DNA of 64,000 bases from Heterocephalus glaber (taxonomy: Eukaryota > Chordata > Mammalia > Rodentia > Bathyergidae), in contig NW_004624805.1 in NCBI RefSeq assembly GCF_000247695.1, forward strand, positions 500,298 through 564,297, read 5' to 3'. The notes below the pieces were generated by a model. The model made no database searches, was not told the DNA's origin, and saw only the letters and a program-made list of their open reading frames with translations. Every line of letters starts with the position of its first letter. Position 1 is the first letter of the stretch. A program made the translations under genes and the position numbers. Below, piece after piece: positions 56,310 to 64,000 of the stretch.

Positions 56310-56465
56310 GTTTATTTTGTTTTATTTTTTTGAGATAAAGTCTGGCTTTGTAGTCTAAACTGGCTTTGAACTCAGTATGTAACCCAAGCTGGCTTCAGAG
56401 TTGTGGTGATCCTTCTGCCTTGGCTTCCTAAGTGCTGGGATTACAGGTATGTGCTACCATGCCCT
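56310..56465 (-). repeat. B1-like SINE (antisense)
   Basis: TTTTTTTGAGATAAAGTCTG...AACCCAAGCTGGCTTCAG...GTGCTGGGATTACAGGTATG. Confidence 0.88.
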
Positions 56466-56479
56466 GCACTGTTTGTTTA

Positions 56480-56625
56480 TATATTTATTTATCTATTGTT
56501 TGGCTTTTGAGACAAAGTCTTGCTGTGTAGCCCAGGCTGGCATCAAACTTTCTGTGATCCTCCTGCCTCAGCCTCCTGTGTGCTGGGATTACAGGTATGT
56601 GCCACCACACTGGGCTGCTCTGTTC
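56480..56625 (-). repeat. B1-like SINE (antisense)
   Basis: TTTTGAGACAAAGTCTTGCT...GCCCAGGCTGGCATCAAAC...GTGCTGGGATTACAGGTATG; a second antisense copy next to the first. Confidence 0.88.
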
Positions 56626-56667
56626 ATTCTTTTTAAAAAAAATTTTTTTAAAGTTTATTTTATTTTA

Positions 56668-56728
56668 TTTTTGGTAATGGGGTTTGAACTCAGGACTTTG
56701 CGCTTTCGAGGCAGGTGCGGTGCCAAGT
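56668..56728 (-). repeat. ID SINE fragment (antisense)
   Basis: GGTAATGGGGTTTGAACTCAGG...TTTCGAGGCAGGTGCGGTGCC, without the tRNA-head end. AGTTTATT flanks both sides. Confidence 0.75.
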
Positions 56729-57154
56729 TTATTCTGTTTTATCACCCTCAAAACTGCTCTGTTCATTCTTGAAAATAACATTTTCAGTTTTGTTTTGTTT
56801 TTATTGGGAAGCCAACTTCTGGATGAGGGTGCCCCTGTTTTTACTTTTTGGTGTTGAATGTCTGCACTTGAAATGTAATAGCTGTTAAAAGGAACATTCC
56901 CTATACCAAGCAAACTTAGAATCTGAGCAAAGAAAACCAAAATACAGTTTGTGAATCAGGAAGCTTCTAGAAACAGCAGGTTCTGAGAACTCAAGTAACA
57001 ATATGATCTAACAGTATTTATAGAAAAGCAGAAGTGACCCACAGAAAACAGCTTCCTTGGTTACAGCTTAGTTGGTCACCCAGTTGGTGGATTACAGCCT
57101 AATTAGTTGATTACAGGGCTTTCTGCATCCAGCAGAGCTCAGTTACTGTGATGA

Positions 57155-57285
57155 CATTTTTTTTCTTGAGACAGGATCTTGCTGTGTAGGTCAGGCTGGC
57201 CTTGGACTCACAGCAGTTTTCCTGTCTCAGCCTCACAAGTGCTGGGATTGACTGTAGGCATGGGCCAGCAGGGTGGCTTACTGTG
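57155..57285 (-). repeat. B1-like SINE (antisense)
   Basis: TTTTCTTGAGACAGGATCTT...GGTCAGGCTGGCCTTGGACT...AAGTGCTGGGATTGACTGTA. Confidence 0.88.
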
Positions 57286-57654
57286 ATTAAATTTCATATT
57301 GCTTTGGCTTTTTTGTCACTTAGTGAATCAGTAGTCTCCAACAAAACTTATGTAGTATAGCAGTGATTAAAGTATAGTTTAGGAGCTTGCCCTTCATGTT
57401 TAGGATTAGTGAGTCTGGAGAAGTAATTCATCTAAAGGAATTTGTGAGCTCATTGTATGTTTGTACATTAAGCAAGAAGTTGACTCTTCCTACTGAGGAG
57501 CATTGTGTAAGAATTTTCCTGTTTTCTGATCACATGTTTATTCAGCCAGGATGTAAACTCAGCAAGGGCCAGAGTGCACCTTCTGCATTTGGAGGTCTCT
57601 TGCATTGCTCACTAGTAGCTTCGGGCTTTTTGCGGACATAAGAGTTCTTTTGTT

Positions 57655-57935
57655 GGGAGCAGTCTCCCCAGATCTGTGTGTTTAGACCCTAGTCCCTATG
57701 TGACTGTATTTGGAGGTGGGGTTTCCAGGAGGTGATTAAGGCTGTCAGAGAAAGGGCTCAGCTGTCCCCCGGTGCCCTCGAGGGCGCTGGTCTCATAGGA
57801 AAGAGGGAAAGGGGTCTCGCCTGTGCCTTGGTCCTGACCTTCCCAGCTGCCTGAGCCGTGAGACACTGCTTCTCTGTTTGCAGTCATCTCGCTTCTGTTA
57901 TTTTGTTACGGAAGCCTGAGCTGACTAGTGCAGAA
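57655..57935 (+). mobile_element. MaLR (MLT1-like) LTR
   Basis: TATGTGACTGTATTTGGAGG, TGGGGTTTCCAGGAGGTGAT, CTTCTGTTATTTTGTTACGG and CCTGAGCTGACTAGTGCAGA fit the ancient MLT1 LTR pattern. Borders are approximate. Confidence 0.6.
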
Positions 57936-58496
57936 TAGCTGGCAGTCTAAGGACTCTTCTGCTAGAGAAGAAGGGATGGAAACATGTCAGCATCACTTTG
58001 GACATAACTGAGCATGGGCCGTGGGCTGCCTGGAGCCTGACGCTGCGTTCAGAGGAGGCTTTGCTGAGCATCAGTAAGTGCAGAGGTGAGAGGGTGCCCT
58101 TGGCTTGAGACAGGGCCTTCTGCTGGGAAAGACCCTTTGGGGACAGTGGCAGATGATTTCCTCCAGTCCAAAGGAAAGCTCTCCGGAAAGCAGCTGATCA
58201 GCCACACTGTGTGACCACCAGGTAGGAAGGGACTCAGTGCGGAGGGCGGGGGTCATGTGCAGCAGGTGTAGGGTGCTACCTGCTGAGCTAGCCTGGGGCC
58301 TGAGCAGAGTCCTCACGGCCTCCTTTTGCCCCATGAAAACTCGTTAGAAACACTGAGTGCCTGGTACACGTGCCCTGGGACATTCCCACAGCCCTCAAGC
58401 CTGGACCAGGTATGACGGAGGGGCTGGCAGCCTGTCTTGGGGTGGGGAAGGGGTAACTGCCTTGTGTTCTTTCTTGTTTAAAGATTCCCAGTTATA

Positions 58497-58690
58497 AGCT
58501 GAGGATGTTGGCACACACCTGTAATCCCAGCACTCTGGGAAGCTGAGGCAGGAGGATTGAAACTTTGAGACCAACCAGAGCAATTTGGTGACTTAGTGAG
58601 ACCTTTTCTCAAAATTTCAAAAGGCTGGGGATTTAGCTCAGTGTGAAGGCCCTGTGTTCAATCCACAGGACTCCACTCAACGCCACAAAA
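58497..58690 (+). repeat. B1-like SINE plus truncated ID
   Basis: GGATGTTGGCACACACCTGT...TGACTTAGTGAGACCTTTTCTC (B1-like) then GGCTGGGGATTTAGCTCAGT...GTGTTCAATCCACAGGAC (ID-like). Confidence 0.8.
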
Positions 58691-58719
58691 GTCCTCAATT
58701 ATAAACTGAAGAATTAAAG

Positions 58720-58782
58720 GCGCGCGCGTGCGTGCACGCGCGTGCGTGCGTGCGTGCGTGTGTGTGTGTGTGTGTGTGTGTG
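58720..58782 (+). repeat. Alternating (CG)n/(TGCG)n/(TG)n tract, Z-DNA-prone
   Basis: 63 bp of uninterrupted purine-pyrimidine alternation, CG-rich on the left and TG on the right, in DCLRE1C intron 1. Confidence 0.95.
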
Positions 58783-59454
58783 ATGGTAATTAAGTGGCTG
58801 GAATTGGTTTAATTTAGCAGTGTTTGGTGATTATCGTCCAGGCTCCATAAGATACTAAGGGTCCAGAATGGACTAGCATGCCCTGTCTGTTTGATGGGTC
58901 TTGGACTTCACTGTTAACGCGCGTTTGTTCATTTGGGGACTGGAGCAGGGTGGCTGGTGACCTCCCACCTCTCTGTCCTGTGGCCACAATGCTGAGAAGG
59001 AGATGGGACATGCCTGGCTTCAGCTTGAATGTTGCCAGCAGATTCCACGGAAACAAGCTTTGAATTTCTGGATGGGTTTGCATAGGTGGGCAGCACTGAG
59101 TGGTCTGGCAGAGCATGGCCCAAGGCATGGCTGAGTTGCAAGCAGAGTGGAGGGAGGGGCTGGAAGCAGCTGTCCCCTTCGGTGGCTGCACACCGCAGTT
59201 TAGACTCTGCCCTGGGATGCCAGGGGCCCACTCTGTAAATTGCTTTTGATGGCTCAGGACCAGGCAACTTTTAGTGATTCCTGCCCTGATTACAGGAGAA
59301 GGAGCTGGAAGCCTTGTGAATCAATCCTCTGGGAAGTGACCTTAGAAGAAGTATTTTCTCCTAATAGGGACCTAAGGGAGGGCTCAGTTTCTTTGGGCTA
59401 ACGAATTTTCTGAAAAAAGAATGTGTTTTTGATTTTCAGTTCTTTCGTTTTTAG

Positions 59455-59506
59455 ATCACATGAAAGGACTAAGGGCACCGACTTTGAAAAGAAGGTTGGA
59501 GTGCAG
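59455..59506 (+). CDS. DCLRE1C: DCLRE1C exon 2, residues 37-54 (shared codons at both ends)
   Basis: A 52-nt exon with acceptor TTTTTAG and donor GTAATT. With the G left from exon 1 it encodes DHMKGLRAPTLKRRLEC plus two bases of the following serine. D37 and H38 complete the HCHKDH zinc-ligand motif begun in exon 1, so the active-site motif is split by intron 1. Identical in length and phase logic to what the protein requires. Confidence 0.96.
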
Positions 59507-60579
59507 GTAATTTACTTTACTGTGTGTGGGTCTGTGTGGTGAAGTAGACATTGAAGTTGAGGGAGGACGGCAAGACAAAAATGCATACCGTAGTCAGGGG
59601 CAGTCTGATGAATGTGCACAGAGCGAACCCTGCTGGGCAGCTGGGGAGACTGAGCAGCACAGATAGCCCAGGCTCTCTGCCTCCTCCCGGAGGTGACCCT
59701 GTTCTGACTGTGGTCATCATGAGCTGACTCTGTCTTTGAACTTCATATGAGTAGAATCAGACCGAATAGGCTCTCTTTTATTTGCTTTCACTCAACGCTG
59801 TATTTGTGGCATTTATCCCTGATGTTGGCTACAGCAGGAACTTGTGTGTTTTCATTCCTGGCAGAGAGCGTGTGTGTGTGAGTAGGTGTCTCGTTATCAG
59901 TCCTGTGGTACCACTGTGTCTTTTCTTAAAATTGAACTCTTGGGTTCTTTTTCTTCAGCCATTGCCTACTAAGTTCTAAATTCTCTGGATATTCCTTTGG
60001 AAAGGCCCCTTGTGATTTCTGAACCAGAAGCTATCGGGCTTCTTGGCTAATCAATAGCAGATGATGATAACTAGTGTTCTCTGAATACTTACCATCTTGA
60101 AGTTGTTACCATGAAGTGAGCTAGCTCAGTGTTGCAGCCATGGTCTCTGGAGGTGGAGAAACTGAGGGTGGCACTCGGAGAGGTGGAGGGATCCAAACTG
60201 TTACGCTGGTGGGCTCAGAGGAGTTCGGACTCTGAAGTCTGAGCCTCAAACAGAAATGGAAGCAGCCTGATACAGAGATCTTGTGGATGGGGGTGGGCCC
60301 ATGTATGAGTGAGCATACTCATAGAAACGGAGAGGTGGAGTTAAGAGGACATTCTTGAAACATCTGGTAGGAACATCCTGCAGCTCAAGCAGTTACATTG
60401 CTTAAGCAGAACATCTTATGGCCAAAACATGGCAGAGGGGCTTGGCAGCAGACTGTTAAGCATTATTTCCTTGTCAAAAGCGCTGTGAATTTCTTAGTGC
60501 AAGCATTTTTTGAGTGCCTATGATGGCCGTCCATGGAAGCTGAGGATATACAGTGTGTGGCAAATGAAATCTCTACTCT

Positions 60580-60765
60580 TTTGGACCTGACCTTCTCATT
60601 AGAGCCTCTTCATAACCATTTGAATAGATACTATTATTTCTCTTTTACAGATGAGCAAACTGAGGAGCCAGAGAGGTTAAATTAGTTATACGGTGTCATA
60701 TAGCCCATAAGCGACAGGACCAGGATTTCAGCCAGATCTGTCTGACTTCAGAACCTGTGTATCAG
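60580..60765 (-). repeat. MIR SINE
   Basis: Antisense MIR core with TTTTACAGATGAGCAAACTG, AGGAGCCAGAGAGGTTAAAT, TCATATAGCCCATAAGCGAC and ATTTCAGCCAGATCTGTCTG. A second fainter one lies at about 60050-60240. Confidence 0.85.
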
Positions 60766-61547
60766 CTGTCCGTGGCTGCATAATGAATCATCCCAAACAA
60801 AGCACCTTAAAATGGAAACATAACCCCCAGTGTCTGAGTGTCAAGAATTGTGACGGGCGCAGTGGGGATGGCTGGCTCCTGGCTGCCCAGTGTCAGGGGA
60901 CTGAAATTATCTGAAGAGTCACTCAGAGTTGCCACCTGCCTGGGCTAGGACAGCTGGCGCTCTTTGGGCACGTCTAGTCTGGAAAAGGCCTGTTAGGACC
61001 AGCGGCTTGAGAGAGCTGGCCTTCTTTTTTGTGCATTAGCCCATGTTTGCAGCGCATAGTGTTTACAGTGCTTGTGTGCAGTTGGTACGAGGACATGGCA
61101 CATCTCAGCTCCTTTCATCCCTCCATCTCTCGACCCCTCCCCACTTGAGGAAGGTTTCTCTGCTTCCTGTTATCTGTTTGTGCCCATTTGTATGACTGGA
61201 GTTTCTCTCCCAGAGAAACTGTGCTATTGAAGTGACTCAGGGTTAACAGGCGTGAGTCCGAGAGAGGGTGAGCTCAGGAGGCCCTGCAGCGACGCGCACG
61301 CGCTCCGCGGTGGAGGCTGCTGCAGCAGTCTGCCCTGGGACAGGGTGGGCAGCCTGGAGCCCTCCTGTCCGTGGAGGAAGTGAGGTGCTGCTTTGTGGAG
61401 ACAGAATGGCTGGAGTAATAGCAGTGCGACCAGCTTAGGGAGGGCGACCTGGCACGGACTGTATTCTTGGCCTGTAAAACTATGCTACTGACTCTCACAT
61501 TTATTATGAAATTAGTTTTTGTTCACTAAATATATATATATAGGTAG

Positions 61548-61632
61548 GAGGTGGGGCTGTAGCTCAGTGATACAGCACTGTCTTAGCATGTGCAAGGCCC
61601 TGGGTTCAATTGCAATACTGCAAAAAAATAAA
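61548..61632 (+). repeat. ID-type SINE, older subfamily
   Basis: GTGGGGCTGTAGCTCAGTGA...GTGCAAGGCCCTGGGTTCAA then an A-rich (AAAT)n tail. This head differs from the GGATTTAGCTCAG subfamily. Confidence 0.85.
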
Positions 61633-61756
61633 TAAAGCTAAATACAACGGATTCACAAAAAGTATAAAGCAGAAGTTTGTGTTGCTAACACTCTTCTCTC
61701 TGTTCTTCATTAGTAGCTTAACACTTGGTCTCTTTCCAGATATGCCTGGTCACGTA

Positions 61757-61866
61757 CACTGTGTGTGTGTGCGTGCATGTGTGTGTGTGCATGCGTGTGT
61801 GCGGGAGATGAGCCCCAGGGCCTCATGATAGGCAAGCGCTTTACCACCGAGCTGCGCCCCCAGCCC
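61757..61866 (-). repeat. (TG)n tract joined to an antisense ID-type SINE
   Basis: TGTGTGTGTGCGTGCATGTG run, then GAGCCCCAGGGCCTCATGAT...CACCGAGCTGCGCCCCCAGC, complementary to the older ID subfamily. Confidence 0.75.
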
Positions 61867-62113
61867 ACAAATGAGTGTTTTTAACATAAAGATGGCTGAG
61901 GGATTTCTTAGGGGGTCTGAAGACACAGCAACAGCCCCTTATACTCTGGGGGCCGAAATAGTGGCAATCAGTGTCTGGGAGAGGCTCTCATGTTTTGAGC
62001 CAGCAATTTCCGAGTCATTGCAGAAAACTGATGTTTGGAAAAATGCATTTCTTTGTCACCAGGACAGTTCATCGTGTGTTATACTGAAGCTTGTTTTTGT
62101 CTTTTCCTTTCAG

Positions 62114-62198
62114 CTTGAAGGTCCACCTGTACTGCTCTCCTGTTACTAAGGAGTTGTTGTTAACTAGCCCAAAATACAGATTTTGGGAGAAACGAATT
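62114..62198 (+). CDS. DCLRE1C: DCLRE1C exon 3, residues 54-82
   Basis: An 85-nt exon with acceptor CCTTTCAG and donor GTAAGT. It completes S54 and encodes [20 protein letters not shown] then YRFWEKRI, ending in phase 0. It matches the conserved beta-strand segment of the Artemis metallo-beta-lactamase domain with only minor differences from human (H for Y, E for K). The next exon, which should start near ISIEIETPTQ, is not in the window. The rest of the roughly 690-residue protein therefore lies to the right. Confidence 0.97.
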
Positions 62199-62787
62199 GT
62201 AAGTTCCAATTTTGAATAACACTAATTCTTTGTATAGGTGGAAAATATTTTTAGAAGGAGATAGAAAAAAGCACTGGAAGTGTTCCGAGGCCAGTCCCTG
62301 GCACACCAGTTACACATGTCATCATCAGAACAGTGACACTTAGTCTTTTACAGTTCTGCCCTTTAGGAGAGGTCTGTGTTTGGTTGTTGTTAGTTTTTCT
62401 TGTTCTCAGAAGTTTGAACTAGGTCTTTAGTTCTGTTCATTTAATCTTGCCGACTCCAGCTGAGATAATTCCGACACTTTAAAGTATGAATGTGTACCAG
62501 TGTCACTGCTGTGTCTTTCTGTTTAGATCCTGGGTGAAGCCAGGAAGAGTAAATGTAATCTGTGGGTGATAAGGAAAGACCAACGAACAGAATAATAAAA
62601 ACCAGTGGTAACACAGTTTGACAGAGTAAAATGGATCTCTCCAGCGTAAGGTAGCACAGGGAGGTCATCAAACAGAAATCTGGTACATAGGAAATGCAGA
62701 CTTGCAGAAAAGCCCTGTTATTATGAGTGGATTTAATTCCACTCTTGACCAAAGGATAAATTCCAAGTTTATGTTAAAAAAGAAAAT

Positions 62788-62935
62788 AACTACTTGGGAG
62801 GCTGATGCAGGAGAATCACAAGTCTGTACCCAGACTCAGCCTGGGCAACTTTGTAAGACCCTGTCTCAAAATAAAAATGGGCTGGTGATACAGCTCACTA
62901 CTCCTTGGGTTTAGTCCCTAGAACCGCAGAAATAA
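62788..62935 (+). repeat. Composite B1/ID SINE
   Basis: CTACTTGGGAGGCTGATGCA...GACCCTGTCTCAAAATAAAA joined to GGGCTGGTGATACAGCTCAC...GTTTAGTCCCTAGAACCG. Confidence 0.8.
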
Positions 62936-63004
62936 AATTTGAAAAAGAACCACTAGTATTAGTGTACAGTAGATGTGGATAAAACAAAAGACTCAGTGAA
63001 AGTT

Positions 63005-63137
63005 TGGCATTTTTGTTTTGTTTTGAGACAGGGTCTGACCTCACCGTGCAGCCCAGGCTGGCCTGGAGTGTGCCACTGTCCTCCCACCTCAGCCTCCCAG
63101 GTGCCGGGGTCACAGGATGCACCACCACCCCTGGCTG
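63005..63137 (-). repeat. B1-like SINE (antisense)
   Basis: TTGTTTTGAGACAGGGTCTG...GCCCAGGCTGGCCTGGAGTG...GGTGCCGGGGTCACAGGATG. Confidence 0.9.
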
Positions 63138-64000
63138 GATAAGCAAAGGCTGAGATCAAAACGAGACAAGAAAACCCAGATAAACAGGAAGGGAGGCAGA
63201 GGTACCAGACAGAAGCCCAGTATGTCAGAGATCAGTTTTGTCTCAGATATAAGTAGACATGGAAGCCAAAAGCAAACCAAACACCTCAGGTTAGGGAGGA
63301 TGCTGTTCACAGTGCAGGGAGCAGTGGGCAGAGCAGATAGTGATGCGGTTGGCAGAGTAACCTCACCACATCGAGTGGTACCCAGCAGTGGTGTGGCTTC
63401 CCAGGAGCACGCTGGGTGAGTCAGGGCCTCTGTGCCTTTGGCCATCAGTGGCCGCAGCTGGCAGAGAAGACTGTGCCAGTGTCCCGGAACCTACTTGCTG
63501 TCTGGCTCGGGCCCACATGAGTCCCACCGCCTTTCCCCTCTGCCCCACACTGGGCAAGTGGTTAGAAAAACCCCAAACCCTACCCTGCCTTGGTACCAGT
63601 GTGAGGTTCAAGGCGGGTGTCCTCCTGGACTGGTGTGCACCCCTGTGGTCCAGTGCTTCTGTCCCCAGCTCCGAAAAAACAAAACCCAGAAAACACCACC
63701 ACCAACTGCCCAGTCCCAGTAGGGCAACAACCTGTGAAATATTTCAAAATAACTGCGAGAGTCCGGAGGTTCCCAGCTTGTGGAAATGATGATGTTTGAG
63801 GAGCGGGAAATGCGGAGAGCCCTGGTTTGATCAGCACATCCTTGTTCATGTGTGCAGTTACCGTGCATACCCCACAAATGTGGACAGCGTGTTGATAACT
63901 GCAGACTGCTCGCGTTGCCATGCTGGCTCCCCCCAGACAGCGCTGTGTTTGCCTGCTCGGCTTCCTTCCTCTGGGAGTCTCAGCAGCTAGCCTGGCCATC

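Larger units (their letters stand above)
55357..59454 (+). other. DCLRE1C: DCLRE1C intron 1
   Basis: 4.1-kb intron from GTGAGT to TTTCGTTTTTAG. It contains antisense B1 and ID SINEs, a MaLR-type LTR at about 57655-57935, a B1/ID pair at 58497-58690 and a 63-bp alternating CG/TG tract. No additional exon is recognisable. Confidence 0.93.
59507..62113 (+). other. DCLRE1C: DCLRE1C intron 2
   Basis: 2.6-kb intron from GTAATT to CTTTTCCTTTCAG. It includes MIR-like elements near 60050-60240 and 60580-60765, an ID SINE at 61548 and a TG-rich microsatellite at about 61757-61805. No extra exon is seen. Confidence 0.92.
62199..64000 (+). other. DCLRE1C: DCLRE1C intron 3 (partial)
   Basis: From GTAAGT to the window edge. 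It holds a B1/ID composite SINE at about 62788-62935 and an antisense B1-like SINE at 63005-63137. Overlapping open frames at 63360-63990 match nothing known and look like intronic GC-richer sequence. Confidence 0.85.

Noticed and set aside
1..64000. CRISPR arrays, bacterial operons, phage or plasmid elements
   Set aside because: The window is mammalian nuclear DNA. All direct repeats seen are microsatellites, target duplications or transposable elements.

Overview
This window is mammalian nuclear DNA, almost certainly from a rodent. It holds many copies of a tRNA-Ala-derived ID-type SINE (core GGGGATTTAGCTCAGTGGT, ending GGTACC plus an A-run), B1/Alu-like SINEs, LINE-1, MaLR and class I endogenous-retrovirus LTRs, and a few old MIR elements. 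The ID sequence does not look murid. A beaver or kangaroo-rat type rodent is possible, but I cannot fix the species.

Only two host genes are supported, in a divergent pair that matches the conserved MEIG1-DCLRE1C synteny of human 10p13. MEIG1 lies on the minus strand: its complete 88-residue reading frame is in two coding exons at 38399-38536 and 34168-34296. A CpG island at about 46.2-47.4 kb, which contains an RFX X-box-like site, is its likely promoter. DCLRE1C (Artemis, the hairpin-opening nuclease of V(D)J recombination and NHEJ) starts in a second CpG island at about 55 kb and runs on the plus strand. Its first three coding exons (55248-55356, 59455-59506, 62114-62198) encode residues 1-82, and the rest lies beyond the window.

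Layout: 0-34 kb is a repeat-filled gene desert. It contains an L1 fragment and a broken PLK4 processed pseudogene (0-3.6 kb), two minus-strand L1 elements (3.6-9.4 kb), LTRs with a tRNA-Thr primer-binding site (12.6-13.1 kb), a MaLR provirus with both LTRs (16.4-18.9 kb), and a near-complete L1 (20.2-31.7 kb) into which a second, 5'-inverted L1 has jumped (24.1-28.1 kb). 34-47.4 kb is the MEIG1 region, with a full-length RPS6KC1 processed pseudogene at 40.85-45.2 kb. 47.4-55 kb holds SINEs, nested LTRs, an SLC25A51 processed pseudogene and an LTR that abuts the DCLRE1C promoter. 55.2-64 kb is DCLRE1C with SINE-rich introns.

The most unusual object is the RPS6KC1 retrocopy. It has clear target-site duplications, a poly(A) trace and otherwise intronless coding sequence, yet carries two extra blocks exactly at presumed exon junctions. 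One is a 144-nt block that begins inside an antisense ID SINE at a natural AG splice acceptor. The other is a 91-nt block that ends in a textbook pyrimidine tract plus CAG. Both introduce premature stops. The retrocopy therefore looks like a genomic fossil of a doubly mis-spliced, SINE-exonised mRNA.
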